Shown: positions 21,388 to 33,062, counted from the stretch's first letter. The stretch is DNA of 64,000 nt from Phorcus lineatus (GCA_921293015.1 OV121081.1:71689022-71753021); one strand, 5' to 3'. Notes: generated by a model from the letters alone, not told the origin. Made by a program: numbers and translations.

Positions 21388-23910
21388 CTCTTTGAATTCT
21401 GAATGGGTTTGTAAGGGGGAAATACATAATTAACTGAAACATGATGAAGGAAAAAAATAAATACATTTTAAATCCAAAAAGATCCTCCAAGTAAAAGGTT
21501 AGTAAAATTTTATTAAATTTTTAAAAAAATCTAGTTCTTTAAACTTCACGTCTTGAATAACAATGAATGAATAAAAATGCAATGGTTATATTTCTCGACC
21601 TGGATGAAGTGGTTCTCAACCGCAATAAGGTTTATTGAGATGTGGTTTCTCTTATCTTCATAACGTTAAAGCATGCCACAAAGCTCGTTAACTTTTCTTG
21701 GGACAGGATCACACAGGAGTGCTTTTGACAAAGATAAAACGTGGTGATTTATTGTTTCGTACAATAAGGCCATCTAATGTGAAGTTTTATTGTTGAACGT
21801 AATAGGATAAATAAGTTATGATATTGTAAATCCCCATTATATACCATTCACAATTCTTCGGTTTCTCTAAATAGGTTTCCTCATCAATGTTAACATATTT
21901 ATTTTCTATGCAGTAAGGTATACACATGTAAATGTATGAATCCCATTTGTGCCACCTGATGAAGACGAGGGGTGACTGACAATTGAACCACAATTAGAAA
22001 ACCGTGAAACATCAAGCTTTGCCTGTGCCCTATCATTTGTTTCGTAAAATAAAAATTAATGCACTGTTGTGAAACGACTTTTCAGCAGCTCGCAAGTCCA
22101 ATCGACAGGGCATTTCTATTGGCTTATTTAAATCAAGGGCGGGTAATGTTAGTACAGAAATGCCTGATGAAGATTATCAGGATTAACATGGTATTTGAAC
22201 ATTAAGCGCTCTGGAACCAGGTCTACACACAAATGACAACTAACGCGGAACTAGAATAAATGATTCTATAAATTCAATAATTGATTGCTGAGGTTCATCG
22301 CATTGAAGGGGGCTATGTTAAATATGAATGCATTATGTCTTTCTTCTGTCTGTATCAGGCTCATTACTGATCATTGCCTCCTGTAGTTCGAAACGTCATC
22401 ATTTTCCGAAGATCCTGTTTTTCCTTTGTATTTCATGGCTGATGAATGTGTTCTCAATAGTTGAATCATATAATCTTCAAAATACTATCAATAGATTTTG
22501 AATTTATTCTAACAGCAATAGATTTGTCACAAATAAAGGAGAAGGAGACAGACACGGGACTACGTCGCTTGTCGAGACTTCATCAGTACGCTTATATTAC
22601 ATAGCAAACCTTGCACAGTCTACAGTTTCATGATATCATGACGACATGAGTTCCTATAACAAGGCCACAGAGGAACTGTAAGCTGTGTTATCTCATTATA
22701 TCCCCGGAGGATATCTATGTCCCTGTTCCTTTGTAACCTCTTACTTGAAGTACCCGTTCTGGGCTAATAATCACAATCCTGATTTGTCGCACGCAAAGCA
22801 AGTTGTGCAATAAGCGATGTTGTTTCGAACTCGGCATTATGATTGTTACCTTGACCTTTGAGAAGACTGGATCACTTTCAGCTGTTCATTGCGTGAATTA
22901 GTTTCATGGATGTCGTAAGGTGATGTAACACAATAATTGATAGGCTTTAGGCCAAAAAATCAAGATGAAAATGAAGCGATTGATGTAGAACAGAACTCCT
23001 TTGCTCCGAAAAAGTGGGTTGCTAACTAAATAATGGTAAAAGGTTATATGAATTATCAAACTGCATGGTGTCTGCTTAGAAACCGTAACAAGTATTTATC
23101 AAAATGAAAGAATAGATTTATATTTTTGTTATAATTTGTAAGTGAAGTGTCTTATTATGTTGATTTAAAAAATTCAATTTTCAGATCCAAAGCAACATTG
23201 CAAGCGGGTCATGGCATGTATATGATTTTATTACCACATATGAATTGTGAAGTTTTGTGAAAAAATAAAAAAGTCATGCAAGCGCTTCACATACTTTCTA
23301 ATACCTTCATTCTCAACTCGTTAGGATTATTTTATTGAACTGTAAGAAAGCGTTCTATTGATAGTTATCACATTCCGTCACTTCAAAACCAGGTACCCAA
23401 ATAAGTGCACCAATTCTGTTCCATTTTACCCCTGTTTAAACTTTTAGTCGTGCTTTCAAACATTTGTGTAAAATGTAACATATCTTTTCGTAAAGGTTTT
23501 ATTGTAGCTGTTTATTGTTATCATATCATATAAAGATTAAAATAGTTTTGCTGATATGTATGAAGATTTCAAAATTGAAATCTAATGAGCCAAAATGGTT
23601 TAATGTCATATCATTACCTATAAAATATTAGTGCGATGACAAGATAATTTCAACGTGAGTGTGTTTATCATCAATCAATTATTCATAAGTAATAACTTTG
23701 GATAATGTCAATATACATCAAATCTATTTTCAAATATACTGATAATTTAAGTAGCCTAAACAAATACTATATATCTATCCGTTCAAAGAACTTAAAAAAC
23801 TGCAGTTCTTCAACCGTGTTATCTACAACATTTCAGATAAGAAAAATGTAACAGTCAAGCAATTTCAAGTTATAAATGAGTATAATTGCCAAATAGGTTT
23901 TGTCTGTTCC
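21388..23910. other. Non-coding with scattered CTGATGAAG motifs
   Basis: No gene. CTGATGA cores occur at 21956 (plus), 22164 (plus) and 22580-22586 (minus), probably decayed ends of the same small repeat family as 13047. The remainder is AT-rich without clear structure. Confidence 0.45.
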
Positions 23911-24056
23911 ATTATGCATGGAACACAGGTATTTAATTGTAGAGGGTAAGGGAGAACATGACAAAACTCATTGCAGATATGACATTATGCATGGACCACA
24001 GGTATTTAATTGTAGAGGGTAAGGGAGAACATGACAAAACTCATTGCAGATATGAC
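23911..24056. repeat. 73-bp tandem duplication, two nearly identical copies
   Basis: Copies at 23911-23983 and 23984-24056 both begin ATTATGCATGGA and run through GGTATTTAATTGTAGAGG to GCAGATATGACA. They differ at only a base or two (GGAACAC against GGACCAC), so the duplication is young. Confidence 0.95.
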
Positions 24057-25304
24057 AGTACACATGCGTTTATATATGATAAAAACGTTGTATTTAATGG
24101 TGATGACGTCACTCTGTTGCGTTAACAGTTAATTATTTCCCAGAACCCGCTGCTTATTTGCTGGCCCGGTCAGGAGGAGGGTTAAGTTTTTAAAAATGCT
24201 TTCCATAATACAAAATGATTTCTCACATCAAGACAAATCTAAAACGTCTCAAATTTGAACATTAATTTCTGAAAATTATTGGCAAAGATTGGAACGTGCA
24301 AAGCTTCTTTTGTTTTAGTAAATTATGACAAAATATATAAAATGTAAATAAAATGACAGCTTCTAGTATCGTTAAGTCAATCATTGATTAAGATAGAAAT
24401 CGCGGATTTGTGAAAAATTAAACTATTCCTTGTGTATTCTTCATTACTCAATGAAATTCAATATTAAACATCTATCGATTCAACAACCTATGAGCTTACT
24501 AGTCATGCTATTCATACCGTATAAGTTGGAAGAAGATAACATGGTTGATGTGATAAAGTATCAAATGGAGAAAGTAAACCTTGTTCAGAAACTGGTACAC
24601 AATAATAATTGATGAATAATACGAATCACTTTAATATTAACAAACGGTTTATATACATTCAGACATTGTAAAAATCTACACAGTACATGAAGCGTGGATT
24701 CGATAAACAAGATAGACATTCACGAATGAAAGTTGACGTCACAGTTACATACCACAAAGAATGTTTAGAGCAGTCCGTCCTTTATTGAAAAGATAACTCT
24801 TTAGGTGCTTTTCCTACAGAGACATCATCTTCTGATTCGCAGTCTATTCTGAAAACAATGTTGTAAAAACAGTTCGATGCTTTAGATACTTAAAATGTTG
24901 TTCATTCATCATATTTCAAAATAAAATTTCACAGTTGGAACATTTGCTTCAAATAAAGCTAGTCTTGGAGAAACAGGTCGTCATGCATATTGAACGTCAA
25001 ATGAGAGTAATCAAATATTGAATCAAACTTAGTAGAATGCCTGATTTTCGCAACGCCCATCAATGCAATCAACTATTGTCATCATTAGATGATCATGGAA
25101 AACATTCATGGGCTTCGGGTGAGAGAATTTCTTATTTCTAAGTGTATTTTCTAATGCTTGATTAAATCAAGACGTCGGTGATAGACAAATATTTTTGTCA
25201 ATGTTCATACAACGAATAAAAGATATGCTTATATACTTATACGGAATTGGTCCGAAACAGTAAATTCATCCATTTTTCTAATTCATTATCCCCGTTGTAA
25301 ATCT
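24057..25304. other. Non-coding, two palindromic CRE octamers
   Basis: TGACGTCA occurs at 24104-24111 and 24734-24741. Apart from these, AT-rich DNA without an exon. Confidence 0.45.
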
Positions 25305-25740
25305 GTGATCGGACTGGAAAAGTATATAAGTGTTCTCAATGAAAAGTCACGTATGAAAAATTTCAGTAAATTCAGAATTTCACTCCACTCCTTTAAAATA
25401 CAGTCGTTTAAGAAAGATAACAATACAGTAGATGATTTGTCATGTTCGTATTGTTCGTCTGGTCAACTGGCTTGCGACGCATTTTCAACCTGCCTTAAGA
25501 AGTATTTGAATTATATCAATGTTACATATCAAACGATGTATAATCTGCTTATCAAACAATGATGATGTAATAAAAGTGTTCGCCATTTTTATAAAACAAG
25601 TGCTGTCAAATTTAAAATGTCGAGTTAAACCTTTGTCTCTGTCACGTTATCAAAGTCAACATGATGCAACTGCAATTGTACTTTGGGCCACTGGGCCTTT
25701 CATACTGAATAAACCTGTCTGACTGTCTGCCTGTCTGTAA
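25305..25740 (+). pseudogene. LINE 3' end relic with AATAAA and CTGT-rich tail
   Basis: The frame from 25305 reads FSKFRISLHSFKIQSFKKDN and DLSCSYCSSGQLACDAFSTC. This matches the C-terminal part of a common invertebrate LINE RT (K-x-R-x-S-x-H-x-L-x-I-E, then C-x-x-C). A second frame from 25519 continues with NNDDVIKVFAIFIKQVLSNL, the usual last helix, implying one frameshift. A short 3' UTR follows with TTTGGGCCACTGGGCC, AATAAA at 25707 and a CTGTCTG-type repeat tail (25720-25737). Truncated and frameshifted, not functional. Confidence 0.7.
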
Positions 25741-27118
25741 TTATTTCAGCTACAGAAAATTCCCATTTGAGCCTTTTTATAGGCTAAGTTGCGTCTTACA
25801 GTTGCTTTAGAGACCGCGTCATTTGGACCTCATTTGTAATCTTACGTTAAGTGGCCGAATACCGTGGCACAAAAAATGAAATCAAATTAAACGAAATGAA
25901 AGCAACACCAACCACACACCGGTAGCCCTTCGCACGTCGAGGTTGGCACAACTGGGTTTCCGTACATTTGTGATCTGCACACGCTCCCGCAAGAACCTGT
26001 TTTAAGATAATGCTGCAGTTATAATGTCATTTTACAATTTGTTAATGTGATTGGCGCGCGTCATTGATAAACAGGACATGTTCAATTATTTCGGGAAAAA
26101 TTATCATTGCAAGACGAAGACAATGTTTTCCAATTTCGTCTTATCACCACATTCCTTTGTTTCTCAACTTTCCCTGTTTTGGATTAACTCTTGGTGAGGA
26201 TACATACAGCTGCTAATTAAAAGCTTGTTTCGCTGTGCAATCAATTGTAAAACCATCATTTTTCAAAATTTAAATTGATCACAATTTCTCAGGAATATAC
26301 ATCACAGTCAAAACCTTTAGATCATTTCGTGAAGGGATCATGTCTGCACAACCTATTCAAGTTGCAGCTAGGTACGTGGAAGGTCAGAAACAGTATGGCA
26401 TACCCGAAAAGAAGCCTTGAATAAAAATTAGAAACTTGATATTTGCTTATTTCTGAAATAATATATAATTCGAACACTTTTTCAATAAATTTTTTATCAA
26501 ACTGAGCACTATTTGTAAACATTATGATATATTTAGTATTATTAATCTAAAAATATTTTTATAAAATCTATCATAATAAGTATCTAGTTCTACGATTTTT
26601 TTTTACATTACTACTTTCGGCAACTTAGTTTCAGCACATGTTCATGTTAAGAGAAAACTCATCTTTAGTAAGACTACTTTCGGCAACTTAGTTTCAGCAC
26701 AAACAGTCGTTATAACGATGAGACGACACAATTGAATTGTTAACTTATTTCTTGCAATGGGACAGAAGTCATCCTATTTCGAAACGCTCTCGCGAATACA
26801 ACACTCATCTATGGTTTCTGCATATGATACATAAATATAGAATGATGAGCAGACATTCTTTTTTTCACGGGAAATTCTACGATGTCGGTCATTGCGAATG
26901 CAAGAAGTCGTCGGATAATAATATCCTCGGTCCTACAGTTTAGATGAATGACCCTATACCTGAAGTCCCCATGCAAGATGGAAACATTGTCAGACTTCAC
27001 GATAAGTGTAGATGATTACTACATGTGTTTTACGTGACCCTGATGGGAACTTATAAGAAATTACTCGAGGCAGCTGACATGCCAGTTTAAAGACAAATGC
27101 TGCGAAAAGACAGCTCAC
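25741..27118. other. Non-coding; probable 3' side of the PAN-domain gene
   Basis: Contains a 63-bp-spaced direct repeat (26609-26702). If the PAN-domain gene continues to the left, its later exons should be here or beyond; I could not identify one with matching phase 0 and recognisable domain. Confidence 0.4.
26609..26702. repeat. Direct repeat, 29-bp unit spaced 63 bp
   Basis: ACTACTTTCGGCAACTTAGT followed by TTCAGCACA is present at about 26610 and again at about 26673, without mismatches, with 34 unrelated bases between. Confidence 0.85.
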
Positions 27119-27418
27119 CTGTGGTAAGACGACAGTACTCATCCTTGTTTCAGCACATGTTCTCTTGTAGGCGAAGGCGTATTCACTCCCAATGAGACCA
27201 CACTTATTTCTGATCTGTCCGAACATTTTACACATTTTTCGTTTCAAACATTCTGACGCGCACCTTAGAACGCTGGTGACCGGGAAATCTGTGTACTTGA
27301 CCCCTAAAGCCCGTCCCCCGACATCCTCAAATAGGTCCCTAAAACTACTGAACATTCCATTCCCGTGAACATGTGTTAAGAGATTAAAAACAACAAGCAG
27401 CAATAGCAGTGCTTGCAT
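27119..27418 (-). CDS. First exon of a secreted PAN/Apple-like protein
   Basis: Starting at the ATG at 27418, the exon encodes exactly 100 residues and ends in phase 0 at a good donor (CCACAG then GTGAGC). Residues 1-19 (MQALLLLLVVFNLLTHVHG) form a classic signal peptide. After a linker, residues 44-90 carry DFPVTSVLRCASECLKRKMC and FGQIRNKCGLIGSEY with Cys at 53, 57, 63, 73 and 88. The C-x3-C-x5-C-x9-C spacing suits a PAN/Apple domain, a disulfide-bonded module for carbohydrate or protein binding. Molluscs have large families of such secreted proteins, often joined to lectin or other domains in later exons. Those exons were not found, so the full protein is unknown. Signal peptide and splice support are strong, the domain call moderate. 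Confidence 0.75.
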
Positions 27419-27492
27419 TGTCTGTGATACTCTCAGATTAGTGTGGGCGTTTCCCGAACTTCTGCAAACCTTACTTTATCAACTAACTGGTT

Positions 27493-27500
27493 TTTAAATA
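27493..27500 (-). promoter_or_regulatory. TATA-like box of the PAN-domain gene
   Basis: On the minus strand TATTTAAA lies about 75-82 bases upstream of the 27418 ATG, leaving room for a start site near 27465 and a short 5' UTR. The flanks are less AT-rich than the box. This is a position-based inference. Confidence 0.35.
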
Positions 27501-27999
27501 CTTAACAGTACCATCAAACGTGCATGTTTTGCAATAAAGCCTCTGATTCGTCTTGCGTATTTTCCTCGTATGTTCCTTGGCGAAGTGTATGGCTTACTGT
27601 ATCAGCTGAAACGTATTCATGATTTCACTAGTACTGTTGATGGACTTTACACGTGATCCCTGACGGCGTGCTGAGTCGAGGCATGTTGTGTTGACGCATC
27701 GATCTTAAACTAACTGCACCAGGTTCTGTCGTAATATTACATTAAATTCAAATAAGTTTTTAAAAATGTTCTCGAGTAAAGACAAGTGGTTTGATAACTG
27801 GATTGCTTTATCTAAATAGCTTTTTAAATTTGAACTTTGTCTTTAAATAAATTGCTATTGAATATGTTATAACATATACAGCAATCATCAGGATTCGTAT
27901 TCTATTATTGGCGATGGGCAATGATGGCTGTTGTTGCGATACCTTACGTTTATTGTTAAAACGGATCTATATTCTGCCGTAACGTCACTGAAAGCACAG

Positions 28000-28420
28000 A
28001 CATTACATGTATGTGACCAAGATTACATTTATGTGAAGCACAAATATGATTTTAAGAAAAACTATTGTGTCATGAAAATGGCATTCATAAGAAGAAACTA
28101 ATCTAACAACAAAAATTACAAAATGCATTTATTGAACGCAAGTTTCACCACAACAATTACTTTCATGTTTACTAAGATGATTATTTCACAAATATTGCAT
28201 TCATGTTTACGAAACTACTTATGTAACCAAAATTACATTCATATGTACAATAATAATTCTTTTTTTAAATATCAGATTCACGTATACGACAATAATTCTT
28301 TCACATATCTTACATTCATGTGTATGAAAATAAAATTGCAACGAAAATAACATTCTTGTTACAAACAAGAATTCTTTCATAAAAATAACATTCATGTGTA
28401 ACAGTAATAAACTATAATAA
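28000..28420. repeat. Strongly diverged tandem array, period about 45-50 bp
   Basis: ATTACATTCATGTGTACGA-like words followed by AATAATTCTTTC-like words recur roughly every 45-50 bases (for example 28020, 28080, 28195, 28245, 28310, 28385). Units are heavily mutated, so period and copy number are estimates. Confidence 0.6.
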
Positions 28421-29690
28421 CCGCGATGATTTTTATGGAACAAACTGGGGTTATTTTCTCTTATCTGCAGGTGGTGATGGGCTGTTATCAGGGATATGCA
28501 AAGCATGTTATCAATCGTTAAGATAAATCTTTACGGCATACCACTGACATCATTAGGCATCAGCAAATGTTAAAACAATTGACATTTCACCTGTTTTTAG
28601 GTTAATATGATTTTTTGAATTCAAGTAAAACTATCATAAATGGACTTCAAAAAATAACATGATAACTGCTCAAATATCCTAGTAAAAAGATAACACCACA
28701 TGATTCTTCTTCCTCTTAAACCGAGAGATAATGAAATCTGTTCCAAAATTAAGTCGTTGGAGGTATTGCTAATGTCATGATCATGACTGAACTCTTACCA
28801 CATAAATTTCCACACTGCTGCTGAAAGATTGTCCCGTTTTGGAAATAGAGTTTTAACAACCCTTTACCAAACTGTGTTTATGTTTGATGTTATATTGATT
28901 TACAACATCTTTTTCTCACAACTCGTATATCAAATGAACTGATATGGCACTTAATCAATAGCTTAGCTATTTGGAAATGAACTTCAGTATTGCACATGCA
29001 ACAAAATATCCATTTTAATTATCCGCTGCAATAACTTCATCTCTTTATTTGAAGTCACAAATGTTAATTTTCAGATGCGTTGTTACACAATTATTTAATA
29101 ACTTTTCCAGTCTTCGTTTGATTATTATAGCCTTTTACTGCCGTGTACCTACTTCTTAAGCACATAAAACCCAGGCGTAATGTAAGGACGAAAGGTAAAA
29201 GGCGTCCTTAAAACACAAAGAATCATTTTATCCAATTTTACACTCACTATCTTTGACATAAACGCATAGTAAAGATAGGGCTGGATCGGTATGAAAATGT
29301 CACTCGATACACGATATTTCGTGAATAGCGAACATCTCCTCCCGATACATGTAGTTGCCACGTCTTAAAGATGCAGTGGACGATAAGGAAATCCATGTAA
29401 CTTTGGCAAAATTACTCGGGTGTATTGTTGTTTGAAAGTAATTATTTCAGGCTAGGAATGTTTGGGTATTATTATAAACTTGTAGATGAGAAATGTAGGT
29501 ATGTGTTTAACAATTTGACTTGCGGGCATCTCATTTGAACTTTACAATCATTTGTAATCTTAAACGTTGAAGGATTTACCTGCCAATCTACATTATACAT
29601 TTGTCAAAATTATATGGTCAGGATATGTCCATTTAGAATGTAAATACCGATTCCACCTATCCATGTTCTCCTGGTACTTTTCATGAAAAA

Positions 29691-29868
29691 GTTGTTTGAC
29701 CATCATCGACAACAAGCAGTTGTTTGACCATCATCGACAACAAGCAGTTGTTTGACAATCATCGACAACAAGCAGTTGTTTGACCATCATCGACAACAAA
29801 CACATGTTTGACCATCATCGATAACAAACACATGTTTGACCATCTCCGATTACAAGCAGTTGTTTGTA
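29691..29868. repeat. 28-bp minisatellite, six copies
   Basis: Units start at 29691, 29719, 29747, 29775, 29803 and 29831 and share TTTGACCATCATCGA followed by a variable AACAAGCAGTTG or AACAAACACATG end. The GCAGTTG and ACACATG versions fall into two blocks, suggesting stepwise expansion. Confidence 0.92.
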
Positions 29869-30930
29869 TTCCGAGTCATCTGATTTTGCACCACACCTTT
29901 TTTGTATCTTTATAAAATAAAATGCGGGAAAATTTATTCATCACAAGTATAAAGAGGCACATTTATTGTTTTGGCACCTCGAATGGGATTCTTGTAAACC
30001 GATATCATTCATATACAATATTTTCATAATAACAGTTCATAAAGTGATAACTTTCTTTTGCCGAAGAGTTACTCGACGATGTGCAACGATCTCAGTGAAA
30101 ATAGTCCTGAAATAGAAATAAAATTGAATTACAATTAAAAAAATACACATAATTCAGACAATCTATGCAGTTTACTTTCAGCTTTCACATTATCGCCGAT
30201 TTATTCCCTTATCATATACTTAAGAGGTAGGTACGAGATATAAGTTTTAAACGCTATTTTTGACCGTTTACACAGATTTATTTTGCGTGAGAAAGGGTAG
30301 ATTATGGAATTAGTTTAATCTTCCTGAACAGAAGTTTCAACTTAAAACTGGGGCAAAACTTGCTTCTTTTTCTCATGTCACTCTATCCACTTCTTCACTG
30401 TTTGATTTATACAATATAATCTTTTTCCTTCAATCATCTTACATAGCTCGCCCAATCCTAATCATTGATTCAAGTCTTGCAGTAATTCTCCATGTGTGCA
30501 CTAGCTCGTTTGCCTCCTGCGTTTGAACTTGACAGTGTGTTTAGTGATACTATGAACAGACCATGTATTATGCATTCTAACTAAGCTGCAATCAAGAATT
30601 GACCTGGCCAAAGTATCGTAATGACCTTTATGAATATGTGGTCATGTTCACCCGCATCGACTGGTGTCTTGTTATTTCTCCATTGAAGTCTGACCGAATG
30701 GGTGAGGATGTTCATGCGATATCGCGCTAACAAGAATAGAGCGGAATAACGGACGAACGTAAGGACGAAAGGAGCTGAATACTATGTTCCCCGATCTGCA
30801 CCTTGCGGCGGTTTGGGATAACTAACCAGCGATGATTACAGAAGTGATTACAGAAGTTTTGTTCCCATACGTTATAACACAATTTTCAGATTTCTGTTCT
30901 CTTCCCTCAAATATAGAGTTGTAGATTTAC

Positions 30931-31113
30931 CTGCCCAATTTACCGACAAGAGAGGCACATTATTACTCACTAATGATTCCACTGATGTATATGATGTGAC
31001 GGGAGATGTTGATAATGACGTTATTGTTGATGTTGATGACGAGGGTGATGACGTAGGCACTGGTCCTGATGTTGCAGATTTTGGAGCTGCTTGCTTTTGA
31101 CATTTCGGTGACA
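30931..31113 (-). CDS. Possible extra cadherin exon, Ser/Thr-rich or alternative tail
   Basis: The 183-bp segment has an acceptor (GTTTACAG) and a donor (GGGCAG then GTAAAT). In the phase-1/phase-1 frame it reads SPKCQKQAAPKSATSGPVPT then SSPSSSTSTITSLSTSPVTS, a mucin-like linker. In the phase-2 frame it reads VTEMSKASSSKICNIRTSAY and runs to a stop at 30963. The second frame is the one reached by splicing from the TCATT/GTAAGC donor of the membrane exon, which would replace that exon's last codon and stop. The first frame would fit an extracellular stalk, but it lies after the membrane exon in genomic order. It may be an alternative 3' exon or a relic. Confidence 0.4.
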
Positions 31114-31270
31114 CTGTAAACGGGAGTAAAATCGTATTCAAAACTAGTAAATGGAACGAAACGATAATAATTTGGAAAAAGATATTGCTGTGATGCATCA
31201 ACATTACACCACATAGGATTTAATTATGGGTTAAAGAATGTTTAAGTAACAGTTACATTTATCTATGCCT

Positions 31271-31295
31271 ATGTCTGTCTGTCTGTCTGTTTGTC
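31271..31295. repeat. (TCTG)n microsatellite
   Basis: Five to six TCTG units with one T interruption, in the intron or 3' flank of the cadherin gene. Confidence 0.8.
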
Positions 31296-31669
31296 TTATC
31301 TTCCATTGTCCTGTTCGTCTCTGGTTGTCTATCAGTTTCTGTATGCCTCATTATAAGTCTTTCTCTGTCGCTTGTAGTCATCCTGACTTCATTATTCTAT
31401 TCTATGAAATGATAAAATTTTGTAAGGCGACTTATGAGTTCTTATGCAAATGTCGGCTGTACTTTTTACCTTTTATACTTGAACCTCGAAAATCGGGAAG
31501 TCTGTAAAAGAAACACATCATATATTTTAAGTTATTACATTAATCACATACCATCTATCATTACCAGCTTATTAAAGCAATGAACCAAAAAAATAGGTCA
31601 AATATATCTTCATACCCACAATACTTTCACAGATTGAGAAGATTTTACGATTGATTGGGTCTCACAAGC

Positions 31670-31863
31670 TTACAATGATGCAATATTGTTAGACTGTGAC
31701 TTCACAATCTCCAGATTGAGAAACACATGAGATGGTTCGTAGCGTACACACCCGTTGATATACCGCATGACGATAACGCCAATGGTGACAGACAGCGTTA
31801 TAACGAGGACACCACAAGCAGCTCGCAGACTCCATGTTTCTATAACGCCAGCATTGTTCAGAT
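31670..31863 (-). CDS. Cadherin gene: membrane helix and short tail exon (likely last)
   Basis: The acceptor is CCTCTCTAG before AT; phase 1 joins the upstream exon in frame to give LTS-D-LNNAGVIETW. Then comes SLRAACGVLVITLSVTIGVI followed by VMRY, a single hydrophobic helix of about 20 residues with a positively charged cytoplasmic edge. A roughly 30-residue tail (INGCVRYEPSHVFLNLEIVK, then SQSNNIASL) ends at TAA (31670). No catenin-binding region of classical cadherins is present, so this resembles a protocadherin- or Fat-unlike short-tailed surface cadherin. An optional donor (TCATT/GTAAGC, 31674) just before the stop could splice to 31113. Confidence 0.78.
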
Positions 31864-32262
31864 CTAGAGAGGATGATACGATTACATCGTTTCGTTACAA
31901 GTCAACTAGAGACACAATTCATTACGATAAAAACACACAATTAAGTTGATGTTTAATTAACGTGGAAGCGTGTCTGGGTGTAGACATCAAGTCTGTATTA
32001 TAATGAGACATCGGCAGACCATCAGTCCGTAAGGAAAAAAAATAAGGCGAGTAAAAAAACAAGAAATCCATAATCGAACGTTCAGAACCTTTAAGAAGAC
32101 TTTTAACAAGTTAAATCTAAATTTTTAAAAACATGTTGTGAAAATAAACTGGACAAAAATAATCAGGGATGTATGATAATTCTGAAATTATTCATTATGA
32201 TATATAATTACATTGATCACATTAATCATGAAATTGACAATCTCCCTAACTTATTTCGTCCA

Positions 32263-32330
<68 letters not shown>
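32263..32330. repeat. (TA)n microsatellite
   Basis: About 33 uninterrupted TA dinucleotides in a cadherin intron. Confidence 0.95.
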
Positions 32331-32333
<3 letters not shown>

Positions 32334-32462
32334 AGTATGCCGTAGACCATGTAATCCTAAACATCGTGAAGTCAAATCTCAACTGGTACGACATGTGTAA
32401 TAACATTGTAGATCTATTAACTTAAATTAAAGGAGTAAAGATATATTGGAATGAAGACCGAC

Positions 32463-33062
32463 CCGATGTTAGCGACATGGAGGATGGCTGCTCTGCTGTT
32501 GTTTGTGTTTGCGGTGTAGTTGTTTGCTCTTGGTTGCTTTCGTCGGTTGTGGTTTTGTCTTTTACATTGTTTGAACAGTTATAAACCTCAAACCGAGACA
32601 CAATGGAAACAACAAAATCTTCATCAAATACCATCGCAACTAAACTCGAAATACCAGCGTTTTCACTCGTGATATCTGATTTCAACATCACGTCACCGGT
32701 ACTCTCATTTATGGTTAAAACATCGATACCTATATAAATGATTTTGAATCTGTGATTGTGGGATACGTCAACGTCAGTAACGTTTAGGGACCACACGACG
32801 TCTCCAACTTTGTAGTTACAGTCTATAACAAACACCGCTTCGTTATTGAGATCAACTGGCGCGTTGTCATTATTATCAGTGAGGTAAACACGTAGGAATC
32901 CTTGTATACTGTGGGAGTTATCTCCCTTGTCTGCAACCTCGACCACGAGGTCATAATATTCTGTGCCTCCTGTTTCTGTGTCTCTGTCTAGAGGTGAAGT
33001 TGTGGTAATAGTGCCAGTGTCCTTTTGGATGATAAACATTGAAGATGCATTGGATCCATTAG
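32463..33062 (-). CDS. Cadherin gene: end of EC4, EC5 and Thr-rich stalk exon
   Basis: A 600-bp exon, phase 1 at both ends. The acceptor is TTTTTTTCAG before CTAATGG; the donor is ATCGG then GTCGGT. It finishes cadherin repeat 4 with IIQKDTGTITTTSPLDRDTE and the Ca2+-binding signature DNNDNAP. It then encodes repeat 5, which has weaker calcium motifs (VTDVDVSH, INESTGDVML, VFDED) and ends near FEVYNCSNN. A 35-residue stalk follows (TTTDESNQEQTTTPQTQTTA), rich in Thr and Gln and probably O-glycosylated, before the membrane exon. Several N-x-S/T sequons are present. EC5 lacks a clean DxNDxxP end, as is usual for the membrane-proximal repeat. Confidence 0.88.

Larger units (their letters stand above)
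27501..30930. other. Intergenic with two tandem arrays
   Basis: Outside the arrays at 28000-28420 and 29691-29868 I see only a GC-richer patch near 30720-30830. That patch has imperfect direct repeats (GACGAACGTAAGGACGAAAG) and a weak hairpin around CCTTGCGGCGG, probably an old interspersed repeat. No gene is recognised. Confidence 0.4.

Noticed and set aside
26737-27000. Overlapping plus and minus frames of 68 and 63 codons, candidate second exon of the PAN-domain gene
   Set aside because: No phase-0 acceptor at the right place and no PAN-like or other domain sequence.
32173-32425. Frames with poly-(Tyr-Ile)
   Set aside because: Read-through of the (TA)n microsatellite in a cadherin intron.
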